Positions 17,664 through 26,745 are shown, counted from the first letter of the stretch. The stretch is DNA of 64,000 bases from Candidatus Thiodiazotropha sp. (ex Codakia rugifera) (GCA_025656675.1 JAHXHN010000002.1:351302-415301), one strand, 5' to 3'. Notes: generated from the sequence alone by a model not told the origin. Numbers and translations: made by a program.

Positions 17664-18821
17664 CTATTGCAAGGCGATAAGCATCGGTATCAATCCTTGG
17701 CCAGTATCGAGGCGGCCCAGGGATTTACCGATAACTGCACCGAATGCACGGGAGGGGTCTGTTGCTTTCATGGCGTGTCCTTTCATTGAGGAGGTAGTCA
17801 ATATGTCACCCAGGGTGATCGCTTCTCTCGAAGCATCGGCAAATGCATAGACCTTGCCGACCAGGGCCACCGGTTTACGACCCGCAGTTACCCGGCGTTT
17901 GTCCAGGGTAACGCCCGGAAAATAGCCTCCGGCTCCGGAAATGACGCCGGCGACACGGCGATCATAGACCGATTTGCAGGGGTGCAGCTTACCGTCCTCT
18001 CCAATCACCATGATCATTCCCGGTATAACGTCATCCGGTGTAGAAATGTCGAACTCCTCCGCGCAATCGGCACCTACCAGTTCAATATCACCGCTTTGGC
18101 CATCGAGCCGGATGGTGTCGACACCCGCATCGTTACGGACCCTGATGTCACCCTCGTTGCCATCTGCACCCAGGTACAATGCCGCATACTGCGATGAAAA
18201 ATTCAACACACGCCGGCCGGCTGAGTCCATTACTTCAAGGTCTCCTCCGTTCCCGTTTGTGCCAAGACGAAGTCTGCTCGATGCACCATCGAAGTTGAAC
18301 ACCACCCGATTTTCAGCATCCCGGACCTGGATATCCCCCTCGTTATCCGTGGTGCCGATATGGAGTGCCGCGTGCTTGGTATCAAAATTGAATGCGAAAC
18401 GTCCATTGTTGTCTGTCAGGCGCATCTGGGCCGGATTCCCTCCTGTTCCCAGAGTAACCTGGGCAAGGTGCCCGTTTACGTTGAGAATATTGCGACCTTC
18501 ACTGTCACGTATAAAGAGGTCACCCTCGTTACCCTCAGCACCCAGATAACAGGTGGCGTAGTGCCCACTGACAATGAATACATCACGACCTTCATTGTCC
18601 TGGACCGCAATATCGCCTTCATTTCCCACGGTACCAAGGCGTATCTTCGCTGCATTCCCGTTCAAATGTATTGCAGGCCGATCTGCAGAGTCCTGAACAT
18701 AGAGATCTCCATCTTTGCCGCCACCGCCAAATGTAGTATCTGCAGTCTGATTATCCAGCTGAATTGTTACGTCGCTGTCACTGCTAAGAAGCTCGACGGG
18801 CTCCGAGAATTGCTGAGCCAT
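17664..18821 (-). CDS. 31-residue-repeat fibre-like protein, first gene of operon
   Basis: 385 residues: a short N-terminus, seven gapless 31-residue repeats (30-246), then a ~140-residue C-terminal domain. The repeats share xLGxxGNEGDIxVxDxxGR and a hydrophobic second half ending in A/L. The C-terminal part (RRVAGVISGAGG, KPVALVGKVYAFAD, GDILTTSSMKGHAMKA, AFGAVIGKSLG, GLIPMLIALQ) recalls the closing domain of bacterial fibre or tail-spike-like proteins. No signal peptide. A strong ribosome site (AAGGGGGG, six bases before ATG) suggests high expression. It may be a trimeric beta-helical fibre. Confidence 0.82.
   Translation of the reverse strand: MAQQFSEPVELLSSDSDVTIQLDNQTADTTFGGGGKDGDLYVQDSADRPAIHLNGNAAKIRLGTVGNEGDIAVQDNEGRDVFIVSGHYATCYLGAEGNEGDLFIRDSEGRNILNVNGHLAQVTLGTGGNPAQMRLTDNNGRFAFNFDTKHAALHIGTTDNEGDIQVRDAENRVVFNFDGASSRLRLGTNGNGGDLEVMDSAGRRVLNFSSQYAALYLGADGNEGDIRVRNDAGVDTIRLDGQSGDIELVGADCAEEFDISTPDDVIPGMIMVIGEDGKLHPCKSVYDRRVAGVISGAGGYFPGVTLDKRRVTAGRKPVALVGKVYAFADASREAITLGDILTTSSMKGHAMKATDPSRAFGAVIGKSLGRLDTGQGLIPMLIALQ
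18084..18734 (-). repeat. Seven tandem 93-bp coding repeats
   Basis: Residues 30-246 of the fibre-like protein divide into seven consecutive units of exactly 31 residues (first residues 30, 61, 92, 123, 154, 185, 216). The period is kept without gaps although the DNA has diverged, so the unit length is under structural constraint. Confidence 0.85.
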
Positions 18822-19024
18822 GCTTAACCCCCCTTAGTTAGAAATCCCAAAAAGATGACAACGTTTAAGGCTGAGTATAGGAATTAAAAGAAGTATAGAC
18901 GCTATTTTCATCGCTAGATAATGGCTGGTCTGTGGGTACAGAGAGGCAGTTTTGATTGGGTATCCTGATTATTTCGAATAAGAGATAGAATAAGTGCTTG
19001 TTCATCAATCCAGTGTCTCACACG

Positions 19025-19429
19025 ATGAAAAACAGTATAGATGTATCCGCTACCTTCAGTTTCAAGGGGGAAGTTCACGCTCCTTCGGCAACCATTGATC
19101 TCGATGACTGCATGGCTACGAGCGGGGCGCTTCCCTCGATTCATACCTTGTTAGCCAAGCTTAATAATATCGATACCTACTCCTACCAATTTGAAGTCAT
19201 GGCGTTGTCAGAGATCCACTACCGCAATGCAAGGGGTCTGGCAAAGCAGTATCTCAAGGATGGATTGTTCAATACCGCCGGGTTTGAAGTGGCATGGCAG
19301 GAAGATCAGATCACACGATTACTTCAGCCCATCGCAAGCAATATCCTGGGAATAGAGGACCTCAATGACCACACTGATCTCAAGGCAGCTTTACTGCAAG
19401 CCTATAAACTGGGTAGTGATGCGCCATGA
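19025..19429 (+). CDS. Hypothetical protein divergent from the fibre operon
   Basis: 134 residues from ATG 19025; a TTG at 18998 would add nine. The first ~30 residues look like strands (DVSATFSFKGEVHAPSATIDLDD); the rest is helical and charged. No cysteine cluster, membrane helix or signal peptide. I do not recognise it. Its divergent position, ~200 bases from the fibre gene start, suggests shared regulation. The opening phrase ATFSFKGEVHAPSATIDLD might be a targeting or display element, but this is speculation. Confidence 0.6.
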   Translation: MKNSIDVSATFSFKGEVHAPSATIDLDDCMATSGALPSIHTLLAKLNNIDTYSYQFEVMALSEIHYRNARGLAKQYLKDGLFNTAGFEVAWQEDQITRLLQPIASNILGIEDLNDHTDLKAALLQAYKLGSDAP

Positions 19430-20003
19430 GAAATGAACAAGTTAGATTCGCCTGGCTGACAAATATGAAATTGAGTGGGTATTATGGTAGTCAATAATTG
19501 GGGTGTACAGGCTATTAAGTAGTCACTTTCCTGCATTGAACCGCAAGGCGCTGTTGTAGTTATAACCAAAGGATGTGCGAATAAAACTACAAGTCAGTCC
19601 TGTATGGGATTTTCCATCATTGGCATAGTTGACTGGGTACAGTGATCCATCCGTACACTTCACTATCCACCAGTTCTTATCCAGATACCCCTATGCTGAG
19701 ATAGTCTTACATTGCGGTTTATGCTTCTATTTGGAATTGATTCGGCTGAACAGTGACAATCGATCCTCATCGGAAAGTGCTGCAAGTGGGCCTTTTATTG
19801 AGTTTTTTTCTGTATGTGCCGTTTCAGTCAGTTAGTAGGAAGAGTAACAGGGTGGCTTTGTTGATCATCATTGATATCTCCCAATTGACTGTGAGTTCTC
19901 AATCTTAGTACAGCGATATCTTAGGGATGTTGTGGTTCGCGGTGCGGCAAGGCCGCACCCTACATTGACTTGACCAGCGTATAAGATGTTGTCACATGCA
20001 TCA
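19430..20003. other. Spacer with a REP-like palindrome
   Basis: No credible gene was found; the 68-codon frame at 19629-19835 lacks support. The notable element is the GGTGCGGC palindrome at 19941-19959. Genes on both sides converge here. Confidence 0.5.
19941..19959. repeat. REP-like palindrome, GGTGCGGC family
   Basis: GGTGCGGC, a three-base loop (aag), then GCCGCACC, followed by CTACATTGA. The same arms recur at 26185-26202, and a shortened form at 25221-25239, each next to GTAGG or CTAC. Confidence 0.8.
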
Positions 20004-21326
20004 TCAAATAACGGGACTGTTCGGTTCACAATCCCCACCTGGATTTTTCAGATGCTCACAATGATGGGCATAGAACCACTTCAAGGCTAAGGGTGACAAA
20101 AGTGTGGTCAAGGTGATGACGATGACCATGCCTGCATAGACTTCGACGTTGAATATACCGGTTGAACGACCCAGTTCAGCAAAGATTAAACCGACTTCGC
20201 CTCGCGGCACCATCGCAAGTCCAATAGCGACACGTTGCAGGAAATGGGCCTGTATCAGCATGGCGCCGGCGAATTTTGCCAGTACCGCCACAAAGAAGAA
20301 ACTGAGGGCAAAGGTCCATATGAAGGGTGAGGACCAATCAATTTCTCTGAGACTAAGAGAGAGCCCCACAGTGACAAAGAAAATCGGACTGAAGATGTAG
20401 ACGATGGGATTCATTTGAACCTCGATGCGTCCAGCAAATTTTTTGTCACTATGCAGTGCTACACCGAAGGGTAGAAAAAACCGTCTTGATAGCGCCAGAC
20501 CAGCGGCAAAACCGCCCAATAATTCCGGCGCGCCAACCACATGGGCTAACCAGGCAAAAAAGAGCACCAGGGATATGATCATAATTGGAATCAGTCCCGG
20601 GGTACTGGAATAGTCATCGAAGCGCCTGATCAGTACGGAGATGAGCTTCGCAGCGACCGGTGCAAGGATGAAGAAAAGCAGTATGAAGGTCATCACTTTG
20701 CTGATATTCATGACACTCACACCGCCACTGAGCGAAAATTCATAGAGAATGGCCAGCAACACGACGCCCATCACATCATCGATGACTGCAGCTCCCAGCA
20801 CGATCTCTCCCTCCTTTTCGTGCTGACGATTCAAGTCACTGAGAACCCTGATCGTAATGCCGATACTGGTGGCAGTGAGTGTGCCGCCAATAAATAGGGA
20901 AACCAACCCGGAGAGACCAAACACCCAATACCCAAGTGCGAAACCACTGACCAAGGGCATCAGGAAACCACCCAGCGCGACGATTAAGGATTGCCTGCCG
21001 GCATTGATCAGACGACGTATATCCGTCTCGATCCCGACTTTGAACAACAGTAGGATGATACCCACCTCGGCCAACAATTGGATGGTTTTGGTCGGTTCAA
21101 TCCAGCCCAGCAAACTTGGGCCAAGCAGTACGCCGGCCCCCAGTTCGCCAATGACAGTAGGCATCTGAAACCGCGCCGCAAGCTCGGCAAGCAGTCGTGA
21201 AATAATTAAAATGAGGAGAAGATGAAAGAAAAATGTATGAGTATCCACAACTGCCAGACCTCTCTTTCGTAGAGAAATCAGACCCTTGTCGTGACAGACG
21301 TGCGGATCGTCATGCCCTACATACAC
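20004..21326 (-). CDS. CPA2-family monovalent cation/proton antiporter
   Basis: Inner-membrane exchanger of the Na_H_Exchanger/KefB-like group with about twelve hydrophobic helices. Family signatures include ELGAGVLLGPSLLG, LLFKVGIETD, GGTLTATSIGIT and the ion-binding acidic pair in AAVIDDVMGVVLL, then MVPRGEVGLIFAELG. Probable role: Na+ or K+ exchange for H+ in pH and salt homeostasis. The listed GTG start gives 440 residues, but homology seems to begin near residue 28; a GTG at 21248 preceded by AGAGAGG is a good alternative. No RCK domain is attached. Confidence 0.9.
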   Translation of the reverse strand: MYVGHDDPHVCHDKGLISLRKRGLAVVDTHTFFFHLLLILIISRLLAELAARFQMPTVIGELGAGVLLGPSLLGWIEPTKTIQLLAEVGIILLLFKVGIETDIRRLINAGRQSLIVALGGFLMPLVSGFALGYWVFGLSGLVSLFIGGTLTATSIGITIRVLSDLNRQHEKEGEIVLGAAVIDDVMGVVLLAILYEFSLSGGVSVMNISKVMTFILLFFILAPVAAKLISVLIRRFDDYSSTPGLIPIMIISLVLFFAWLAHVVGAPELLGGFAAGLALSRRFFLPFGVALHSDKKFAGRIEVQMNPIVYIFSPIFFVTVGLSLSLREIDWSSPFIWTFALSFFFVAVLAKFAGAMLIQAHFLQRVAIGLAMVPRGEVGLIFAELGRSTGIFNVEVYAGMVIVITLTTLLSPLALKWFYAHHCEHLKNPGGDCEPNSPVI

Positions 21327-21538
21327 CGCTAATGCAATGATATGTCAAAAAGCATGGAAAAGATTTGACCCCGGACAGCGTCTTGTTCGATTTTTCTTCA
21401 GGCTTAATGCCTACCAATGAGCAGTCATCTATTCAGAGAGAGATGTACACAGTGCGTAGAATTTTAATTCACTATCATGACTGTTGTTAACCGATTGGAA
21501 AACGACATTGTGTGTAAACTGTCCACACCCAGTGCTGA

Positions 21539-21895
21539 CTAGGCTTCAGTATCGGATGGCAGTGGTTTGGGTAATCCGGCGATTTTGGCTAGTTGCTTAT
21601 CAGGCCCATGAGGAAACAACTGGTAAAGGTGCTTGTCAATCGACCTTCTGTCTTCAATCGGGTCCTGACCAAAGTCCATAGCCACCATGCTGATAATTTC
21701 GCGTGTGGAAGGTGTGTTCTGCTTCTCTAGGTAGAAGTTCCTCGCTTTGCGTACAAGAAGAGTGCGCTCAGCAGTCATTTCAAGACCTTCAGTGCTAGCC
21801 AGTTCAGCAGCCACCTCCTCATCCCAGTCTTCAAGGTTTGTTAGAAAGCCCTCCTCATCGAGAGGGATGGTCTTGCCTTTGACGGTTATAGACAT
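21539..21895 (-). CDS. DsrC/TusE-family protein lacking the conserved cysteines
   Basis: 118 residues from an ATG with a strong AGAGGAG ribosome site (the longer reading adds 20 unrelated residues). The fold signature is clear: MSITVKGKTIPLDEEGFL, NLEDWDEEVA, then LYQLFPHGPDKQLAKIAGLPKP. DsrC carries sulfur as a trisulfide on two cysteines in a C-terminal arm, usually ACxxxGLPKPTGC(V/I). Here the first is Ala and the tail is LPSDTEA, and the protein has no Cys at all. It cannot act as a sulfur carrier, so it may be a regulatory or decoy paralogue. It stands alone, far from any dsr operon in this window. Confidence 0.88.
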   Translation of the reverse strand: MSITVKGKTIPLDEEGFLTNLEDWDEEVAAELASTEGLEMTAERTLLVRKARNFYLEKQNTPSTREIISMVAMDFGQDPIEDRRSIDKHLYQLFPHGPDKQLAKIAGLPKPLPSDTEA

Positions 21896-22246
21896 TGTTA
21901 CTCCTCTTATGCACATTTTCGAAACTGAGTACTTTGACAGTATAGTACTCATCATTGGAGTCTGAACTAATTTTACTCATACTGATAAATTCTGTCGGGT
22001 TATTCCATGCCTATGGTGCGGTTGTGTGACACACAACGACTGTAGAGACGCATAGGGCGTGGCCCACTTTTGTGGGGAATCTATTTTTTCATGTAAGAAA
22101 GTAAACTACCGGTATGAGTAATCAGAGGAGTACGAGGTCAGCAGGGTAATCTGAGTATAAAATTTATCGGTATACGATGTGATTGTTCTCTTTATACACA
22201 TCAGGCCAAGCAGTTTTTTTAGTTTTTCATTGCACGCAGATTCGTA

Positions 22247-22783
22247 TTATACCCACTCGCTTGAAGTGTTGAGCTTAGCTTCGAATGAATGTTTGAACGC
22301 CATAATAATTTCTCTTTGAAATGAGTTCGCCTGACTATCGAAATTTGCAATATGTGACATAAGCTCCAGTGCTGAGGAGACTTGCTCTAAACTGAATTCA
22401 TTAATGCTTGGTTGAAGCAGTTTATCCATTTTAGTAATGGCCTGAACATCGTCTTTTATTAAGAAAAAGGAGGAGGCAAGAAGCGCGGAGGCTTTATCAT
22501 CATTAAGATGGAATACTTCCTGAAACTTATGCTTGATTTCCTGTTTCTGGCCAGTGCTTATTTCTCCTTCACTCTTGGCCAGTGCAACCATGATCAATGC
22601 GGTTACCTCCATCGGTGTTTTCAGTGAGTAGATTGGATTGGCATGGTATTTCTTCGCCCACTCTCTACGTCTCTTCCAGGCAAATGGATTCAGCCAACCG
22701 ATATCAATACCGTTATCGGAAAGTCTGTTAACAAGAATTAAGATAGTCACTACTACACCAAGAGCACCTAATACAATATGCAT
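22247..22783 (-). CDS. TerB-like protein with N-terminal membrane helix
   Basis: 178 residues from ATG 22783, preceded by AAAGGGAA; the longer reading adds 45 residues of poor quality. One helix (IVLGALGVVVTILILVNRL) anchors it. A WLNPFAWKRRREWAKKYH linker leads to a TerB-like acidic helical domain (MEVTALIMVALAKSEGEIS ... FKHSFEA). TerB domains occur in tellurite-resistance and in stress or envelope proteins and may bind metal. The family match is by motif and helix pattern, so moderately sure. No neighbours in the same direction. Confidence 0.75.
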   Translation of the reverse strand: MHIVLGALGVVVTILILVNRLSDNGIDIGWLNPFAWKRRREWAKKYHANPIYSLKTPMEVTALIMVALAKSEGEISTGQKQEIKHKFQEVFHLNDDKASALLASSFFLIKDDVQAITKMDKLLQPSINEFSLEQVSSALELMSHIANFDSQANSFQREIIMAFKHSFEAKLNTSSEWV

Positions 22784-23142
22784 TTGAATTCCCTTTGAAA
22801 AATATACGGCCTGTAAATCACCTACCGGCATACACAAATAGGCTGTCTGCGGTACGTTCAAATGAAGGGAATAGAGTGCCAAGCAGAATCGAGAGTGAGG
22901 ATAAGAGCATCCTGCCAAGATAGCGATAATTCCTTTCTGTGATTAGCCTAGCAAAAAAATATTGTTAGAGGCCAATAATTTCTTGAAGCCAGGAATTAAA
23001 ATCTAGGGTTGTATAATAGCGGTGGGTATCCACCTGCCCGTTAAACCTCTATTCTACATTCTGAATGCCGCTACTTGAGTTATAATTTATGGGTGCCTAT
23101 ATCGTCCGCTGTTTTAAAAATCCAACGTAGATTGAGGTCTAT

Positions 23143-24216
23143 ATGCAAGCACTCCTGAATCGTTGTTGGACCCTGCTATTCGGTTATGACGTATTTGTGT
23201 CATACCGTCGCAACGACTGTGCGACTTATGTAGATGCTCTCGTTAACGAACTACAACACAGGGGTTTGATCTGTTTTGTTGACCGAGAGGAAACTGTTGG
23301 GGGCGTTAAGCTGACGCCGGCACTGACTAAAGCGCTGCGTCGCAGCCGTACCCTTATCGCTGTTTTGACTCCCGGCGTATTGAAGTCCGACTGGGTGAAA
23401 CAGGAAGTATCAACATTCCTGCGCAAGCCAAACCGGTTAGTGCCAATTAATGTTGGCGGATTTTTGACCAGTGAGCTGATCCAGGATACACCTTTCGCCC
23501 CATTGCGGGATATCTCCTGGATAGATGAGCGGCCTGACGCTGTTAGTTCGGGACAGCCAAATCCCTCAATCATCACCGAGATCACCAAGAGTCATCGATG
23601 GCTCAGAGTGCGTACTTATGCACGTACTTTGATGAGTGTGATCTTATTCGCCCTTTTGATAGGCGGATGGAGTGTGGGACAGTTTTTCATGGAGGAACAA
23701 CGCCAGGCGGAAGTCGCCTATCAGGATATTTCGGACAGTCTTGGACGGCTCACCACGCTTATGCGTTTTATTGACACTGTTTCAACAGACTATAAGCCAC
23801 CTGAAATTGTACCAGGGGAAGGGCAGTTGGATTTGGCCAATACACGGCTTCCAGGTCCATTGGTGGGGTTTGACCCGATCAGCCCACCAGGGGATACCCG
23901 TCCAGTTGCGCGTATTATCACAGAAGGCACTGCAGGTATTGTGTCGGAACTGGATCGGATTTGGCGACAAGACCTGGTGCTCATCGATAGTGAGCTTCCG
24001 GAATTGGTCAAAGCCCTGGTTGAAGACACCTTTATGAATGCGCTGCAGGAAGCTGAAGATAAACTAATGCGCTATCAACATATCGAAGACTCGAGTCGCC
24101 AGCCATTTTACCTCATTGGTAATCCAGGTGTGACGGACAAAGCTGCATTCAGCGATTTCGAAACTAAGGCGGCCAAGCTCAGCACTAAATTATTATCGCT
24201 CAATTCAAAGCCATGA
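23143..24216 (+). CDS. TIR-domain membrane protein
   Basis: The TIR domain (~14-150) has YDVFVSYRRND, the acidic loop FVDREETVGG with the candidate NADase Glu, and LIAVLTPGVLKSDWV. One membrane helix follows (TLMSVILFALLIGGWSVGQFF, ~163-183), then a ~170-residue C-terminal domain likely in the periplasm, with helices and a Pro/Gly-rich segment. Compared with the TIR protein at 12 kb it keeps a large outer domain, which might sense a ligand and pass the signal to the inner TIR. GAGG lies five bases upstream of the ATG. 357 residues. Confidence 0.87.
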   Translation: MQALLNRCWTLLFGYDVFVSYRRNDCATYVDALVNELQHRGLICFVDREETVGGVKLTPALTKALRRSRTLIAVLTPGVLKSDWVKQEVSTFLRKPNRLVPINVGGFLTSELIQDTPFAPLRDISWIDERPDAVSSGQPNPSIITEITKSHRWLRVRTYARTLMSVILFALLIGGWSVGQFFMEEQRQAEVAYQDISDSLGRLTTLMRFIDTVSTDYKPPEIVPGEGQLDLANTRLPGPLVGFDPISPPGDTRPVARIITEGTAGIVSELDRIWRQDLVLIDSELPELVKALVEDTFMNALQEAEDKLMRYQHIEDSSRQPFYLIGNPGVTDKAAFSDFETKAAKLSTKLLSLNSKP

Positions 24217-24359
24217 AGCCTTTTTGAGGCTGCCACTGGATTTATGCTGTATGACTGATGTTTCCGAATTCCCTCTTGGCATGAAGGGTGTGGTCCTGGC
24301 GCATGTGACGGACGGAATGTGAACAACAGGGCATCCCAATAATTCCGGTACTCTTATGT

Positions 24360-24779
24360 TTAACTGTCTTCGACGGGTTGATCTTCACAGCGAAGCATCG
24401 GTAATACAGCGCCTACGGGATAGTAAGTCCCATACTCGACCAGAAACTTACTCTGTATGTTATAGGCTTCACGTTCCGCCTCGATGCTTTGCTCGCAATT
24501 CTCGAGCAATGCACCTTCCTTGTCCTGGAGCCAGTGCACCAATTCGTGAACAGCAACGGAGGTATGGAAAATATTGTTGTCTAGGTCCATGCGGTCATCG
24601 AGATAGACGATGTCCCCTGATCCGGGATACCAACCGAGAACTTTACAGGAACGACCTTCACAAGCGCGCTCTTCCAGCCAGCTATGCTCCACCATACGCA
24701 TTTCGGGACAAGCATCATCAACCTGTTGGTAATCAGAGAGTGTAAACACCCAGGATAATAAAATGGCACATAATTCCAT
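24360..24779 (-). CDS. Exported HExxH metalloprotein (zincin-like)
   Basis: 139 residues from ATG 24779 with GAGG six bases before; earlier in-frame Met codons lack a site. A short signal-like segment is followed by a cysteine-containing domain. HELVH (78-82) is a zinc-site motif, and E100/E102/E104 downstream could give the third ligand. Five cysteines in the mature part suggest disulfides and a periplasmic location. It resembles small proteins annotated DUF6647, from memory. The inverted repeat just upstream of its ribosome site may control it. Confidence 0.7.
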   Translation of the reverse strand: MELCAILLSWVFTLSDYQQVDDACPEMRMVEHSWLEERACEGRSCKVLGWYPGSGDIVYLDDRMDLDNNIFHTSVAVHELVHWLQDKEGALLENCEQSIEAEREAYNIQSKFLVEYGTYYPVGAVLPMLRCEDQPVEDS

Positions 24780-24792
24780 TGGAAACCTCAAG

Positions 24793-24836
24793 AATAAGGT
24801 CGTCAAAGACGACATGGTTACTACGACGACCTTATT
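24793..24836 (-). promoter_or_regulatory. Inverted repeat with alternative arms in the 5' leader
   Basis: AATAAGGTCGTC (24793-24804) and GACGACCTTATT (24825-24836) are perfect 12-base arms. A second GACGAC (24808-24813) can pair with the same GTCGTC, making a smaller competing hairpin. It lies 13-57 bases upstream of the HExxH gene start, so either an operator or a switchable mRNA leader is possible. Confidence 0.55.
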
Positions 24837-24851
24837 GTGAGTGGTTTCCAT

Positions 24852-25270
24852 GCCGCTTCGAGCAGGTCATCCTGGATCAGATTGCCAATTGCCTGGGTTT
24901 CATACAACGGCTTGTTTTACAGGGTTACCCTGTATGCATGCCCACCCGCATGGTGACAACCGATTTCAGCTATATCCTGCATAAATCGTACCTTTATGCC
25001 TTGAGAATCATCAATTATCAGAAAATCAAGGAGTTAATCAGGTAGCCTAATGCGGTCTACATCAACCTTACGGTTGAAGTGAGGGGGGATGTCAAAAAAA
25101 TGGCGATAATCCGCCTAAATAGTTACGCTGTCATACGGTTTTTTTTTCAGTGAAACGCTCTTTTGTCGGAAACCGATTTCAAATGATGGGCGTCCTCATT
25201 TTCGACTCTCGAGAGAGAGTAGGGTGCGTGCCGCACCCTCTTGGCTGTTATTCCCGTCAATCTACTGTTA
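24852..25270. other. Spacer with small hairpins and a REP-like element
   Basis: There is no convincing gene. It holds a short hairpin (TCAACC at 25062-25067, GGTTGA at 25072-25077) and the palindrome at 25221-25239. Frames here lack ribosome sites. Confidence 0.45.
25221..25239. repeat. REP-like palindrome, short GGGTGCG form
   Basis: AGGGTGCG, loop tgc, then CGCACCCT, directly after GAGT. A related form of the palindromes at 19941 and 26185. It lies just after the DUF2799 gene and could act as its terminator hairpin. Confidence 0.7.
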
Positions 25271-25885
25271 TCAATGGTACCGCGCCTCAACCTGCTCTAA
25301 ATAGTCACGGTCCTCCTGTACCTGATCTTCCAGCATAAGCAACTCGGACTCTGCATCTTCCAGTTCGGCGTTGAGGTCTTTGATCTCTTCCAAAAGTACC
25401 TTACGCTTTTTACGACTGATACCGTCGCTGACGAGCTTGGCTTCTGCATCCTCAATCTGCTCATTCAGTGTTACCACCATTTTCTGATAGCGTTTCAGCG
25501 TACGTTCACTGGCTCGCAATTGGGAGAGGGCATCATGGACCTCAACACCCTGCAACCAGGCAAGCTTGAAATCTTCGGCCAAAGGCGGTTTGCAAACTGT
25601 ATTGAGCTTTTGCCCGGATTTACCCAATTCAAAACCATTGCTTGGGGTACAGTATTCATGCAGGCCTGCCAGACGACCCTGTTCGTAGCGTTCCATGTCT
25701 GGTGAGATACCATAATCGGAACAGGCTTTTCGATGATTACCCAGATAGGAAAGCGCCCGCCCTTTTGCTCCATCCTCATACCCAATGGCCCGCCAATCGG
25801 CAATTTGGCACTCCTCTTTGTCCATGGAGGCACAACCCGATAATAAGAAAATCAATGCAGTGAAAACCAAATAACGAATCATCAT
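25271..25885 (-). CDS. DUF2799-family lipoprotein
   Basis: 204 residues. The lipobox is LLSGC (Cys18) after a short signal. The domain (WRAIGYEDGAKGR, HRKACSDYGISPDMERYEQGR, LHEYCTPSNGFELGKSG) is typical of DUF2799 proteins of proteobacteria. The C-terminal ~90 residues are a charged coiled coil (LKRYQKMVVTLNEQIEDAEAK onwards). Probably an outer-membrane-anchored periplasmic protein; function not known for the family. A/T-rich spacers on both sides suggest a single-gene transcript. Confidence 0.82.
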   Translation of the reverse strand: MMIRYLVFTALIFLLSGCASMDKEECQIADWRAIGYEDGAKGRALSYLGNHRKACSDYGISPDMERYEQGRLAGLHEYCTPSNGFELGKSGQKLNTVCKPPLAEDFKLAWLQGVEVHDALSQLRASERTLKRYQKMVVTLNEQIEDAEAKLVSDGISRKKRKVLLEEIKDLNAELEDAESELLMLEDQVQEDRDYLEQVEARYH

Positions 25886-26298
25886 GAATTCCAGAATCTC
25901 TAAATAAATAATCTAAATATTTAATCGAATGGAGTTGCTTTATCTCTGTGTGTATTGATTATTATATCGGGAAATTATTAGAGTGGTAGATCGTTTCAAA
26001 CCGTGTTTGTTTATCCACTATAAAAGGCTAGTCCCATTGAAATGAAATCCGGAATAGCTGACTTAAATAGATTCAATTGATGGGTATCATCGTGTGTCGG
26101 CCCATGTAACGGAAGACGTGTTTGACCGAATAGGCATGGTAAAACCGTTGGCAAAAAAGAAGCATTTTGTGATTAAGCATGTAGGGTGCGGCCTGCCGCA
26201 CCTTGAACCAGTTTTACCAATGGTGAGTGATGCCGTTTATGTTGAGATGTGGAACCTGGTTGGCTGAACGATCAATGAAGCACAATGACAGAGACGGA
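25886..26298. other. Spacer with a REP-like palindrome
   Basis: No gene seen. It contains the palindrome at 26185-26202 and presumably the promoter of the DUF2799 gene. Confidence 0.5.
26185..26202. repeat. REP-like palindrome, GGTGCGGC family
   Basis: GGTGCGGC, loop ct, GCCGCACC, preceded by GTAG. Same arms as at 19941-19959. Confidence 0.8.
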
Positions 26299-26508
26299 TC
26301 ATGCAGTCACATCGATATTGCCACCTACAGGTCCGGCATTTTTAGGTTTCGGAGCACTCTGCTCGATTGAGGAAATGAGTTGTGCTGCCATCTGCTTCTG
26401 CATATCCATCGCCTTTTTTTGCATCGCCACACTACTCACGGTGGTTGCCTGAGAGGCGGTGTTTGTGATCATGCTGATGGGTGCAGCGCTAATGCCGGAA
26501 ACAGCCAT
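26299..26508 (-). CDS. YjfB-like putative motility protein
   Basis: 69 residues: MAVSGISAAPISMITNTASQ, then an Ala/Gln-rich helix (AMQKKAMDMQKQMAAQLISS) and a loose polar tail. This matches the short YjfB family (putative motility protein), known by pattern from flagellated bacteria. No flagellar genes lie in the window, so a link to motility here is only by family. A TAGGT site lies seven bases upstream of the ATG. Confidence 0.75.
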   Translation of the reverse strand: MAVSGISAAPISMITNTASQATTVSSVAMQKKAMDMQKQMAAQLISSIEQSAPKPKNAGPVGGNIDVTA

Positions 26509-26745
26509 AATAATTACCTACATAAAAAGGATTCTAATACCACTAGCGTCCAGGTAAGCGGTATCTTTATGGTATGTCAGAGATGAAGTGCTCTTTCAGG
26601 AGTTTTATGACTAATCCACTGGACTCCCATGGTAATTGCACCCGGAAATGGTAGCATATATTTTCTTTTCCAAACGTGTAGGGGATTGTTCTGCAGCACC
26701 TTTTCCCCGTCCCGCAAATGAATAGCATCCTCGTTTGCCTGGCTG

